From: Chryseobacterium bernardetii
GTDB lineage: Bacteria; Bacteroidota; Bacteroidia; Flavobacteriales; Weeksellaceae
Assembly: GCF_003815975.1 (NCBI RefSeq)
Contig: NZ_CP033932.1
Location: 496,001-560,000 of the forward strand
Length of the DNA stretch: 64,000 nt
Direction: 5' to 3'
Shown here: one piece after another, positions 39,152 through 46,839 of the stretch
Position numbering within the stretch: position 1 is the stretch's first letter
Layout of the letters: each line of letters begins with the position of its first letter
Translations under genes and position numbers: made by a program
Notes under the pieces: model-generated
Told to the model about the DNA's origin: nothing
Databases searched by the model: none
Seen by the model: only the letters and a program-made list of their open reading frames with translations

Positions 39152-40393
39152 TTAATAGAAGATTTTCGTTTGTACTAATTGATTAAGTTGTTCTGCCGCC
39201 TGCATGATCTCATTTTTCATATCGTAGATCTGAAGAGCTGTTGTCCGGTAGCTGTCCATAAAATCTGTAAATTCAATAAGATTGATATTTCCTTTTCTAA
39301 AGTTGGTCATCATCCCATTATAAACCAGATCCATATTCTGGAGATCTGTTGTTTTGATATCCGCTAACTGATCGTATTGTGCCTTCCAGGTTTTATAAGC
39401 CGCCTGTACTTTAGTTTCAAGGGTCAGTTTCTGAAAGTCTGCGTTTTTTTGATTCTGCTGAATGGCATAATTGGCTTTTTCCACATTTCCCTGGTTCACC
39501 CTCCATAGTGGTAAAGGAATTCCCAATGTCAGGTTGGCTTCGTTATTAAAAGTTCCTCCTGCCTGGTCCCATGCTGCACCCACATTAATATCCGGTACAT
39601 TCAATGATTTCTGCCATTGGGCATAAAGCTTACTGTTATCAATTAATTTTAAGTTATACCGATAATCTGCATTATTCTCCAGGGCTTTACTTTTAAGCTC
39701 TTCTTCATCTCCAAAAGGCTGGCTGGCTAATGCTTCCTTAGCCTCAGATTCCGGCATTAATGGTTCTATATCTTCCGAAATTCCGGTAAGAACTTTTAAA
39801 TTCTGTTCAAAACCAAGAATATTTTTATTGATCTCAAGTTTGTCATGGTTCAGCTGAATAACCAGACTTTGAAGCCTCACCGCATCTTTAAGTGAAACAT
39901 TTCCTTTAGCAGACTGCACACGATAGGCGCTTAGCAGATCATTCATATACCCTAATTGCTTATCTGTATTTTCAAGCTTTAATTTTTCGTAGTAAAGATT
40001 AAAATAAGTGGTACGAAGCTGGGCTCTCAGATCCACCAAAAGCTGGGAAAACTGAAGCTGTGCCAATTCTTTGTTAGATTTTGCAAAAGCAATTTCATTT
40101 TTCTTTTTGCCACCCATATAGATCAATTGGGTAATGCCTGCTCCTTTTGAATGCCCTACATCAAAAAACTTTTTATCCTGAGGGTTATAAGCATTGAACT
40201 GCCCGCTCAGCTGAGGCAGTTCCCAGATTTTTGCCTGCAGAATATCAGCATCAGCCATATTGATGTTGTATTGTTCGGCGAGCAGCTGGAGATTGTTCTT
40301 CTGAAAAGCTTCCTCGCAATCCAAAAGAGACATTTTCTGTTGTGCTGCCATGAATGAGGAAATGGCAAAACACAGCACTGCAATTCTGTTCAT
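39152..40393 (-). CDS. czcC: Outer-membrane efflux channel (TolC/CzcC-like)
   Basis: 413 residues with a signal peptide (MNRIAVLCFA to MAAQ) and the OEP repeat structure of long coiled-coil helices and barrel strands (LRAQLRTTYFNLYYEKLKLE; LTLGIPLPLWRVNQGNVEKA). It forms the exit duct of the tripartite pump. It lies 220 bp downstream of the sensor-kinase gene; that gap contains the putative regulator site at 40441-40457. Confidence 0.92.
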   Translation of the reverse strand: MNRIAVLCFAISSFMAAQQKMSLLDCEEAFQKNNLQLLAEQYNINMADADILQAKIWELPQLSGQFNAYNPQDKKFFDVGHSKGAGITQLIYMGGKKKNEIAFAKSNKELAQLQFSQLLVDLRAQLRTTYFNLYYEKLKLENTDKQLGYMNDLLSAYRVQSAKGNVSLKDAVRLQSLVIQLNHDKLEINKNILGFEQNLKVLTGISEDIEPLMPESEAKEALASQPFGDEEELKSKALENNADYRYNLKLIDNSKLYAQWQKSLNVPDINVGAAWDQAGGTFNNEANLTLGIPLPLWRVNQGNVEKANYAIQQNQKNADFQKLTLETKVQAAYKTWKAQYDQLADIKTTDLQNMDLVYNGMMTNFRKGNINLIEFTDFMDSYRTTALQIYDMKNEIMQAAEQLNQLVQTKIFY

Positions 40394-40411
40394 TATTTTC
40401 TTTTTAAATTA

Positions 40412-40457
40412 CAAAATTGCTGGGATGTGATTAAAAGAAACTTAAATGAGGCTTAAA
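40412..40457 (-). promoter_or_regulatory. Candidate response-regulator site and promoter of the efflux operon
   Basis: Two identical hexamers CTTAAA (40441-40446 and 40452-40457) are 11 bp apart, the one-turn direct-repeat spacing typical of OmpR-type regulators. Downstream on the minus strand CAATTTTG (40419-40412) resembles the -7 box with one mismatch. The repeats would cover about -33 to -50, in place of a normal -33 element. Inferred, not proven. Confidence 0.5.
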
Positions 40458-40613
40458 AAATTATTAAAATCGCTTTAAAGAGGCGCTTTCACATAGGATT
40501 AAAGGGGCTTGAAAATTAAAATTTTTCTCCAATCATTGAATTTTAGCAAAGAATTTAATCCCGGGTTTAACAAAAACGGCAACAGCTTTTAAGATAATAA
40601 ATAGTCCTTAAAT

Positions 40614-41978
40614 TTATTTCTTGAAAATTACAGTGAATTTATTCATGTACTCATCAGGAGAAGTATACACAATTTCAGCATCATGATATTCCAGAATTCT
40701 TTTAACAATTCTAAGCCCTAAGCCAGAACCGGAAATATTCTGGGCATTATTTCCTCTTGTAAAAGCTTCAAATAGTTTAGCCTGCTCTTCTTCAGAAATA
40801 GTAGCACCATGGGAAATCACATCAACACTAAGGTTATCATTGGTCTCCGTAATTAGGACCTTTACTTCTGTATTATCAGAATAAACGGCTGCATTTTTGA
40901 ATAGATTAATAAAGACAATCACCAATAATGATTGGATACCGCTAATGGTAAGAAAAGCATTTTCAGAAGTTTCCTCGGCAATAAGAAAATCCAGTTTAAG
41001 CTCAGGATAGCTTTTTTCCACCCCTTCAAAAGCTTCAAAAATCACTTCATCTATTCTCACTTCCTCATAAATGCTCTGAATATTTTCTTTATCAAATTTA
41101 GTAAGTAAGAGTAGTGAGTTGGTAAGGTCTGATAACTGGTATACATCACGTTGGATCTGCTGTAAAGAGGACAAGGTTTTTGGGGAATGTTCCTCAAATT
41201 TAATCAGGTTTTCCAATTGAAAAGCCATTCTGGTAATAGGAGTTCTGATTTCATGAGATGCACTGGCTGTAAAATCTTTTTGAGACTGAAAAACATCATT
41301 AAGCCGGACAATCATCGTATTGAAAGATTTTGCAAGAACATTTACTTCATCATCAGACTCCTGAACAGGAATCTGAGTTGTTAACTTATGCGCTGTAACT
41401 TCCGAGATTTCTTTATTCAGGTCTTCCAAAGGACGAAGAAATTTTTCCACAAAATAATAACTGAAAAATCCTATAAGAAGAGTACTCATAGCATACGCAG
41501 TAATCAAGAGATATTTCAGAAATCCCAACTTGGATTTTCCATTGGTATCAAAGGCACTGGTAAGAATATAATAATTTTCTCCATTAATATTTCTCAGGGC
41601 TGCATAGATTTCAGGAACCGTTTTTTCAGTGTAAATAATTTTCTTTTTATCCAGCTCCTTCAGCATTGCACTGTCCCAGGTAACATTACGATCTTTAATA
41701 GTGCTGTAGATTAATTCTTTCTTATCATTGAAGATTAAAATCTTCTCATTCAAAAGAATATTATCTGAATTTTCATTGAAAAAAATAGGTGCTTCTTCCT
41801 CAAAATCTTTAGACTTGGAAATAAAATGAGTGGTAAATTCTAATCGTTGCCTGAACCTTTCTTTAAACTCATCTCTTCTGAAATCATTGAAAGATAAATA
41901 AATTACTGCCATCACCATTCCAAAAAGCAATGAAAAGGCGATACTGATGGTTAAAGCTATCTTTCTTTTTAAAGACAT
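40614..41978 (-). CDS. Sensor histidine kinase of the metal-efflux two-component system
   Basis: 454 residues: transmembrane helix (about 9-30), a periplasmic sensor of about 120 residues, a second helix (about 155-177), HAMP linker, HisKA domain with phospho-acceptor His242 (SASHEIRTP), and an ATPase domain (NLFKNAAVYSDN, GSGLGLRIVKRIL). It starts directly at the end of the regulator gene (41979) and lies upstream of the efflux genes, so it most likely senses periplasmic metal. Confidence 0.92.
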   Translation of the reverse strand: MSLKRKIALTISIAFSLLFGMVMAVIYLSFNDFRRDEFKERFRQRLEFTTHFISKSKDFEEEAPIFFNENSDNILLNEKILIFNDKKELIYSTIKDRNVTWDSAMLKELDKKKIIYTEKTVPEIYAALRNINGENYYILTSAFDTNGKSKLGFLKYLLITAYAMSTLLIGFFSYYFVEKFLRPLEDLNKEISEVTAHKLTTQIPVQESDDEVNVLAKSFNTMIVRLNDVFQSQKDFTASASHEIRTPITRMAFQLENLIKFEEHSPKTLSSLQQIQRDVYQLSDLTNSLLLLTKFDKENIQSIYEEVRIDEVIFEAFEGVEKSYPELKLDFLIAEETSENAFLTISGIQSLLVIVFINLFKNAAVYSDNTEVKVLITETNDNLSVDVISHGATISEEEQAKLFEAFTRGNNAQNISGSGLGLRIVKRILEYHDAEIVYTSPDEYMNKFTVIFKK

Positions 41979-42662
41979 TTACAATGGACTTAGATAGTAT
42001 CCGAAACCTGAGCGGGTATGGATAAGTTTTATTTTAAAATCTTTATCGATCTTCTTTCTTAAAAAATTGATGTAAACCTCTACCGTATTGGTATTGGTAT
42101 TAAAATTATGCTCCCATACATGCTCAGTGATCTGCTGTTTGGAAACAGTTCTGCCCTGCGCTTCTGCCAGATAAACCAATAATTGGAATTCTTTTAAAGT
42201 AAGGGTTATTTCATTTCCTCCACGATACACTTTTTGTTCCGTTTTGTTGATGATAAGATCATCTACTCTGATAATGTCCTGGTCTGAAGTATCTGAAGGC
42301 ATCTTTCTTCTCAATAAAGAATTAATTCTTAACAGAAGTTCTTCAAACTGGAAAGGTTTTACCAGGTAATCATCAGCCAATCGGGTAAAAGCATCCTTTT
42401 TATCTGAGATATCCCCATAAGCGGAAATGATAATAATGGGAGTACTTTTATCAAAAGAACGAATGGTCTGGCAAACATCCAACCCGTTTATTTTGGGAAC
42501 ATTAATATCTAACAGATACAGATCGTAGGAATTATTTTTAATCTGGCGAAGAAAAGTTTCTCCATCATAGATTTTATCACAGGTGAAATTATTGGATTCC
42601 AAAAACCGGCAAAGCTCTGCAGAAAGAATGAGATCGTCTTCTAATAAAAGAATATTCATCAA
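41979..42662 (-). CDS. OmpR-family response regulator of the metal-efflux system
   Basis: 227 residues: receiver domain with acidic pocket (LLLEDD), phospho-acceptor Asp52 (LLDINVPK) and Lys in YLVKPF, followed by a winged-helix DNA-binding domain (LTLKEFQLLVYLAEAQGRTV... HTRSGFGYYL). First gene of the kinase/efflux group. Probable target: the direct repeats at 40441-40457. Confidence 0.93.
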   Translation of the reverse strand: MMNILLLEDDLILSAELCRFLESNNFTCDKIYDGETFLRQIKNNSYDLYLLDINVPKINGLDVCQTIRSFDKSTPIIIISAYGDISDKKDAFTRLADDYLVKPFQFEELLLRINSLLRRKMPSDTSDQDIIRVDDLIINKTEQKVYRGGNEITLTLKEFQLLVYLAEAQGRTVSKQQITEHVWEHNFNTNTNTVEVYINFLRKKIDKDFKIKLIHTRSGFGYYLSPL

Positions 42663-42962
42663 AAATTATTTTACACGAATTTAGCGAAAATTTTTATGAT
42701 GATTATAGGTCAATGATAAAAGTTAGAAAGAATAGGATACAATATGGTTTTTCAAACAGTAAAACTTAGGATCTGATTTATATTCTGAAAATTAAAAATA
42801 TAAAATAATTAATTGATTTATTAAACAGTTGTATAACGATTTTCCGACTTCAGGTGCATTATTATTGGCCGCTAAATTTTATTATGAAAAAAATAAATTC
42901 CGGTTTTCAATAGGAACAATATAATTATGAGAATAGTATAGGAGGAAACTTAAGACAAAAAA
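42663..42962. other. Intergenic upstream of the response regulator, no gene seen
   Basis: AT-rich stretch between the regulator gene and the left IS end. It must hold the regulator promoter but no consensus box with correct spacing was found. It ends in an A-tract at the IS border. Confidence 0.4.
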
Positions 42963-43014
42963 AGGCTCAGTCTCAAAAGTTGGGGGGAATGTTAAGTAGT
43001 TTTATCTTTGCATC

Positions 43015-43368
43015 ATGTTAAGCGATCACGACCTTCTTAAATTATTACTTCCGGAATTTTTAGTAGAGCACTTTGATATCCTCAAAGCAGAAACTCATGA
43101 TGCAGAACTTCATATTTATTTCGAAGAAAGAAACAGTATTCCCCATGAATTTAAAGAAAGGAGATTTGAATCCAAGGGCTTTTTACCTGAAATCATTGTA
43201 GATGATTATCCATTACGGGGTAAAATCGTAAAGCTCCATGTGAAAAGAAGAAGATGGACAGATAAATCCTCCGGTGAGATCCTTCAGAGAGACTGGCAGC
43301 TTGTAGCGAAAGGCACACGGATGACAAAGGATTTGGCAGGCTTCTTAAAAAAAATTAGCCGACACTAA
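43015..43368 (+). CDS. IS transposase, N-terminal part (ISAon1 N-region type)
   Basis: A 117-residue frame corresponding to the N-terminal region of ISAon1-family transposases (DHDLLKLLLPEFLVEHFDIL; KIVKLHVKRRRWTDKSSGE), expected to bind the inverted repeats. It ends just after a run of eight A (43347-43354). The catalytic part continues in the +1 frame and overlaps it by 20 bp, so a fused product needs a frameshift or transcript slippage at the A-run. Confidence 0.85.
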   Translation: MLSDHDLLKLLLPEFLVEHFDILKAETHDAELHIYFEERNSIPHEFKERRFESKGFLPEIIVDDYPLRGKIVKLHVKRRRWTDKSSGEILQRDWQLVAKGTRMTKDLAGFLKKISRH

Positions 43369-44326
43369 AGCTCTTCCCCTAAAAGTTATAGCAGAATTTT
43401 TCGGGATCAAAGGCAAGACCTTCCAGAGGCAATACAAGAATAATCTCAGCGAATATCATAGCTGGGAACAAAAACCGCACGCAGAGGACTGGATCATTTA
43501 CCCTGAAAATGTCTCAGCCTCCTTATCTTTAGACGAAGTAGCATTATCTGATGGAGAACTTTATACCGTTCTTACCTCCAAAAAAGCAAAAGGGAGAAAA
43601 GGAAGTATTGTTGCTATGATAAAAGGTACCCAAAGTGATTTTGTCATCACACATCTTTTGAAGATCAGCAGAAAACTTCGGATGAAGGTAAACGAAATTA
43701 CATTGGATATGGCGGGTTCCATGAAACGTATTGCCCAACGCTGCTTTCCTGATGCAGTACAGGTTATTGATCGTTTTCATGTTCAGAAGCTGTCCATAGA
43801 GGCCCTTCAGGAGATCAGGATCAGGCATCGCTGGGAGGCTATTGAAATGGAAAACAATCCTTTTAACAGTCACTCAGCTGAAACAGAAGTTTTTGCAAAC
43901 GGAGATACCCGGAAACAGCTCCTGGCAAGAAGCAGGTATTTACTATATAAAAGCCGTGAGAAATGGACTCTGTCCCAGAAACAAAGAGCTTCGATCCTTT
44001 TTACCCAGTATCCTGATCTGGAACAGGCATATGAATTGACTGATGGACTTAGAAAAATTTATAACCAGAATATTTCGAAATCTGTAGCCATGACTAAACT
44101 GGCCCATTGGTTTAGAAATGTGGAAGAAGCAGAGTTTAAATCTTTTTCTACCTTAAGAAAAACAATAATGAATCATTATAGAAATATTCTCAACTATTTT
44201 GATCAAAGAAGCACCAATGCTGCTGCTGAATCTTTCAATGCGAAAATAAAAAACTTCAGAATGCAGCTCAGAGGAGTAAAAGACAGAACCTTTTTTATCT
44301 TCAGATTAGCTAAACTTTTTGCCTAG
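43349..44326 (+). CDS. IS transposase, catalytic DDE part (ISL3 type)
   Basis: The frame is open from 43349 (after a TAA at 43346) and codes for about 325 residues: a helix-turn-helix-like start (LKVIAEFFGIKGKTFQRQYK), a first acidic block (SLDEVALSDGELYTVL), the second Asp in VIDRFHVQKL and the Glu in NAAAESFNAKIKNF, the DDE triad of ISL3 transposases. There is no ATG before 43616, where the first acidic block is already passed. It is therefore probably made only as a fusion with the upstream frame, through loss of one A from the A8 run. Confidence 0.82.
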   Translation, partial: KKLADTKALPLKVIAEFFGIKGKTFQRQYKNNLSEYHSWEQKPHAEDWIIYPENVSASLSLDEVALSDGELYTVLTSKKAKGRKGSIVAMIKGTQSDFVITHLLKISRKLRMKVNEITLDMAGSMKRIAQRCFPDAVQVIDRFHVQKLSIEALQEIRIRHRWEAIEMENNPFNSHSAETEVFANGDTRKQLLARSRYLLYKSREKWTLSQKQRASILFTQYPDLEQAYELTDGLRKIYNQNISKSVAMTKLAHWFRNVEEAEFKSFSTLRKTIMNHYRNILNYFDQRSTNAAAESFNAKIKNFRMQLRGVKDRTFFIFRLAKLFA

Positions 44327-44359
44327 TCCCCAACTTTTGCGCTTGATCCTAAAAAAAAT

Positions 44360-44377
44360 TCCCGAAAGAATTCGGGA
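44360..44377 (-). terminator. Terminator of the tRNA cluster, next to the IS
   Basis: A 7-bp stem (TCCCGAA/TTCGGGA) is followed on the minus strand by TT and then eight T (44351-44358). The IS end abuts this T-tract exactly. Confidence 0.75.
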
Positions 44378-44385
44378 TATTCGTG

Positions 44386-44457
44386 AGCCAACTACGGGAC
44401 TTGAACCCGTGACCTCTTCCTTACCAAGGAAGCACTCTACCGCTGAGCTAAGTCGGC
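44386..44457 (-). tRNA. tRNA-Thr (anticodon GGT)
   Basis: A 72-nt cloverleaf with acceptor GCCGACT/AGTTGGC (one G-T), loop TTGGTAA and T-arm with GTTCAAGTC. Last of the tRNA cluster and present once, in contrast to its three neighbours. Confidence 0.94.
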
Positions 44458-44466
44458 ATTAATTAA

Positions 44467-44494
44467 AAAAATCACACTGAATAGCGTGATTTTT
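44467..44494 (-). terminator. Hairpin between tRNA-Gly and tRNA-Thr(GGT)
   Basis: A 9-bp stem (44467-44475 with 44486-44494) is followed by T-rich sequence on the minus strand. It may be a partial terminator or an RNA-processing signal inside the cluster. Confidence 0.55.
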
Positions 44495-44498
44495 ATTG

Positions 44499-44571
44499 AG
44501 CGGAAGACGGGGGTCGAACCCGCGACATTCAGCTTGGAAGGCTGACGCTCTACCAACTGAGCTACTTCCGC
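44499..44571 (-). tRNA. tRNA-Gly (anticodon TCC), copy 1
   Basis: A 73-nt cloverleaf with acceptor GCGGAAG/CTTCCGC, loop CTTCCAA and discriminator T. The sequence is identical to the copy at 44921-44993, 422 bp away. Confidence 0.94.
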
Positions 44572-44605
44572 AATTTTGTTTCCAAAATTATTGGTAAACG
44601 CTGTG

Positions 44606-44637
44606 CAAAACTAAGAATTAATTTTTAATTCTGCAAA
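44606..44637 (-). promoter_or_regulatory. Promoter in front of tRNA-Gly copy 1 (TTTG-N20-TAGTTTTG)
   Basis: TTTG (44637-44634) and TAGTTTTG (44613-44606) on the minus strand are 20 nt apart, between tRNA-Tyr and tRNA-Gly. The same arrangement is kept in the duplicated unit. Confidence 0.65.
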
Positions 44638-44657
44638 CTTTTTTCTAATATAAAATG

Positions 44658-44738
44658 TGGGGAGAGCAGGATTCGAACCTACGAAGCCGAAGCAACTGAG
44701 TTACAGTCAGTCCCATTTAGCCACTCTGGAATCTCCCC
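44658..44738 (-). tRNA. tRNA-Tyr (anticodon GTA), copy 1
   Basis: An 81-nt class II tRNA with acceptor GGGGAGA/TCTCCCC, loop CTGTAAC and a long variable arm. Identical to the copy at 45081-45161. Confidence 0.94.
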
Positions 44739-44758
44739 AGATATTTTATATTAAATTG

Positions 44759-44832
44759 AGCCTCCAGAGGGATTCGAACCCACGACCCCGAGATTACAAA
44801 TCACGTGCTCTGGCCAACTGAGCTATGGAGGC
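44759..44832 (-). tRNA. tRNA-Thr (anticodon TGT), copy 1
   Basis: A 74-nt cloverleaf with acceptor GCCTCCA/TGGAGGC and loop TTTGTAA. Identical to the copy at 45181-45254. Confidence 0.94.
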
Positions 44833-44920
44833 ATTTAATATATGGACTGAAAGCGATTGAGAAACTCTACTCTACACATTTCAGTGTTAAAAAAATCAAC
44901 TCTAATATTGATTTCTGTTG

Positions 44921-44993
44921 AGCGGAAGACGGGGGTCGAACCCGCGACATTCAGCTTGGAAGGCTGACGCTCTACCAACTGAGCTACTTCCGC
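44921..44993 (-). tRNA. tRNA-Gly (anticodon TCC), copy 2
   Basis: 73 nt, same sequence as copy 1, preceded by its own TTTG-N20-TAGTTTTG promoter. Confidence 0.94.
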
Positions 44994-45027
44994 GATTTTG
45001 TTTACAAAACCATTGGTAAACGCTGTG

Positions 45028-45059
45028 CAAAACTAAGAATTATTTTTTAATCTTGCAAA
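45028..45059 (-). promoter_or_regulatory. Promoter in front of tRNA-Gly copy 2 (TTTG-N20-TAGTTTTG)
   Basis: TTTG (45059-45056) and TAGTTTTG (45035-45028) have the same spacing as in copy 1, although the spacer bases between the boxes differ. Confidence 0.65.
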
Positions 45060-45080
45060 CTTTTTTTCAAAAAATATAAG

Positions 45081-45161
45081 TGGGGAGAGCAGGATTCGAA
45101 CCTACGAAGCCGAAGCAACTGAGTTACAGTCAGTCCCATTTAGCCACTCTGGAATCTCCCC
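45081..45161 (-). tRNA. tRNA-Tyr (anticodon GTA), copy 2
   Basis: 81 nt, same sequence as copy 1, with long variable arm. Confidence 0.94.
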
Positions 45162-45180
45162 AAAAGTTTATATTTTTATG

Positions 45181-45254
45181 AGCCTCCAGAGGGATTCGAA
45201 CCCACGACCCCGAGATTACAAATCACGTGCTCTGGCCAACTGAGCTATGGAGGC
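45181..45254 (-). tRNA. tRNA-Thr (anticodon TGT), copy 2
   Basis: 74 nt, same sequence as copy 1. First tRNA of the cluster in the direction of transcription. Confidence 0.94.
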
Positions 45255-45301
45255 AAATATAAAAAAGAATTCAAAAGATCGCTGTTCCTTTTTTGCGAGT
45301 G

Positions 45302-45333
45302 CAAATATAGAACGGATTTTTTGAATTCTCAAA
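45302..45333 (-). promoter_or_regulatory. Main promoter of the tRNA cluster (TTTG-N20-TATATTTG)
   Basis: TTTG (45333-45330) and TATATTTG (45309-45302) on the minus strand are 20 nt apart, about 50 bp before the first tRNA and downstream of the hpf stop codon. Confidence 0.75.
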
Positions 45334-45363
45334 TTTTTTATGAACTTTTTTTAACTTTTTTTC

Positions 45364-45654
45364 CTATGCCATTTCTTTTTTCTTGATTAATAGCTTTTTA
45401 GCAGTATCAACGCAAAGGTCCAGACTTTCCTCAAAACTTGTACTTGTCTTTTTTACTACAATATCATCTCCCGGAACCGCTAAAATAATCTCAGCTGTTT
45501 TGTTAGCTTTATCAGCATTATTTTCTACTTTAAGAAATACTTTACACTCCTGGATTTTATCATAGAATGTATCTAGCTTGCTTACTTTTTTGTCGATGTG
45601 TGATTCTAGTGGTTCGTGTGGAGTTAAACCAATTGATTGTACTGTGATCTTCAT
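45364..45654 (-). CDS. hpf: Ribosome hibernation promoting factor (short form)
   Basis: A 96-residue HPF/RaiA-type protein (MKITVQSIGLTPHEPLESHI; ECKVFLKVENN; TAEIILAVPGDDIVV) that binds the ribosomal A/P-site region in resting cells. Only the N-terminal domain is present, so it is the short form. Its ATG overlaps the xerC stop by 4 bp, implying coupled translation. Confidence 0.93.
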   Translation of the reverse strand: MKITVQSIGLTPHEPLESHIDKKVSKLDTFYDKIQECKVFLKVENNADKANKTAEIILAVPGDDIVVKKTSTSFEESLDLCVDTAKKLLIKKKEMA

Positions 45655-46538
45655 AATTCTTCTTTTTTTGATGCTCGAGGGTGAGCTTGATTAAACACTT
45701 TTTTCAATTGTTCAATATTGGCATTCGTATAGACTTGAGTACTGGCAAGACTGGAATGCCCTAATATTTTTTTTACTTTGGAGATCTCCGCCCCATTGTC
45801 CAAAACGTGAGTAGCAAAGCTATGACGAAGGATATGAGGACTTCTTTTTTCCTTTGTTGTTATAAGACTAAGGTACTTATTAACTACCACATAAACAAAT
45901 TTTTCGTTGAGTTTTTTCCCTTTCTTATTGACAAAAAAATATGATTTATATTCTGTCTGTGGATTTCTTATTTGCAGATAACTTTTAAGAAGCCCGGACA
46001 GCTCTTCAGAAATAGGTACAACCCTTTCTTTATTCCCTTTTCCTATTACTTTCAATTCATTTCCTATTATATCAACATTCTCAAATATCAGGCCACAAAG
46101 TTCTGCTTTTCTCATACCGGTCTGGTAGAGCACTTCCATAATACATTTTTCCAGAATATCACACTCCTGGTCAAAGATCCGGTCATTAAGATCCGCCATT
46201 TCCTCTTTAGACATAGGAATCTGCTTTTCTGCATAAAATTTCAGGGAAGAAATTCCTTCAGCAGGAGAAACCGTAATTTCACCTATTTTTAAGAGGAAAA
46301 GATAAAAACTTCTGAGTGAAGATAATTTTCTATTGATGCTTCTTTTGGAAATATTGTTTTCACTTAAGTCAACAATAAAGTTTCTGATAATCTTTTTATC
46401 TGCTTTAGAAATATCCCCAGAAGATTCTGTCCGGAGATAGAAATGGGAAAAGTCATCAAGGTCTTTTTTGTAGCTTGTAATGGTATGAGGCGAGTACCTC
46501 TTTTCGAATTGTAAGTATTCTATAAATTTATCCAGCAT
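45651..46538 (-). CDS. xerC: Site-specific tyrosine recombinase XerC/XerD type
   Basis: About 295 residues, full length for Xer recombinases. It has an N-terminal core-binding domain (MLDKFIEYLQFEKRYSPHTI) and a catalytic domain with Arg (TGMRKAELCGL), Lys (GKGNKERVVP), the HxxR box (PHILRHSFATHV), the late His (LGHSSLASTQVY) and the Tyr nucleophile. It resolves chromosome dimers at dif. The frame is open to 46565, but those codons lie within the rpsU terminator; Met at 46538 or 46541 is the likely start. The position between rpsU and hpf is typical of Bacteroidota. Confidence 0.9.
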   Translation of the reverse strand: MLDKFIEYLQFEKRYSPHTITSYKKDLDDFSHFYLRTESSGDISKADKKIIRNFIVDLSENNISKRSINRKLSSLRSFYLFLLKIGEITVSPAEGISSLKFYAEKQIPMSKEEMADLNDRIFDQECDILEKCIMEVLYQTGMRKAELCGLIFENVDIIGNELKVIGKGNKERVVPISEELSGLLKSYLQIRNPQTEYKSYFFVNKKGKKLNEKFVYVVVNKYLSLITTKEKRSPHILRHSFATHVLDNGAEISKVKKILGHSSLASTQVYTNANIEQLKKVFNQAHPRASKKEEL

Positions 46539-46558
46539 CATTGGGGTATAAAAACAAA

Positions 46559-46597
46559 AATTCACTTCTCAAATATAAGAATTTAAGAAGTGAATTA
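46559..46597 (-). terminator. Terminator after rpsU
   Basis: An 11-bp stem (AATTCACTTCT at 46559-46569 with its complement at 46587-46597) around a 17-nt loop is followed on the minus strand by a T-rich stretch. It lies just before the xerC start. Confidence 0.75.
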
Positions 46598-46618
46598 GTA
46601 TATGGTTAAGAAAAAATC

Positions 46619-46816
46619 TTAAGCCTGCTCTTCCTTGCTAAGTGCTCTTTGTTTGTAAGCCGCTTTTAGTCTAGCTTGTCTTAACGTTACAGAAGGCTTA
46701 ATAAACTGTTGTCTAGCTCTTAATTGACGAACTGTACCAGTTTTATCAAATTTTCTTTTGTATTTTTTTAACGCTCTATCGATGGATTCACCATCTTTTA
46801 CTGGAATTATTAACAT
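46619..46816 (-). CDS. rpsU: 30S ribosomal protein S21
   Basis: A 65-residue basic S21 (IDRALKKYKRKFDKTGTVRQ; RQQFIKPSVTLRQARLKAAY). Part of the small subunit near the anti-Shine-Dalgarno region. It has a perfect promoter at 46840-46870. Confidence 0.97.
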   Translation of the reverse strand: MLIIPVKDGESIDRALKKYKRKFDKTGTVRQLRARQQFIKPSVTLRQARLKAAYKQRALSKEEQA

Positions 46817-46839
46817 ATTTTACATCTCATTTTGGATTG

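Larger units (their letters stand above)
42963..44350 (+). mobile_element. Insertion sequence, ISL3/ISAon1-type
   Basis: An element of about 1.39 kb bounded by imperfect inverted repeats: left GGCTCAGTCTCAAAAGTTGG (from 42964), right (read inward) GGATCAAGCGCAAAAGTTGG (from 44349), 16 of 20 positions identical. It carries a two-part transposase. Both outer flanks are A-tracts (seven and eight A), so an A-rich target duplication is likely but cannot be delimited. It lies between the efflux regulator gene and the terminator of the tRNA cluster. Confidence 0.88.
44499..45254 (-). repeat. Tandem duplication of a Thr(TGT)-Tyr-Gly tRNA unit
   Basis: A unit of about 334 bp (44499-44832) recurs at 44921-45254 with a constant offset of 422 bp. 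The tRNAs match exactly while the spacers between Tyr and Gly are similar but not identical, so the duplication is not brand new. The 88-bp link between the units is not duplicated. Confidence 0.9.

Noticed and set aside
43544..43873. Minus-strand frame of 109 codons within the IS
   Set aside because: Antisense to the DDE domain of the transposase; a shadow of a conserved coding region.
44361..45254. Regular repeats in the tRNA region as a possible CRISPR array
   Set aside because: The repeated blocks are tRNA genes with cloverleaf folds and a 422-bp period; no short repeat/spacer array is present anywhere in the window.
45651..46538. xerC as part of a mobile element
   Set aside because: It has the full chromosomal Xer catalytic set and lies between rpsU and hpf, a standard chromosomal place.
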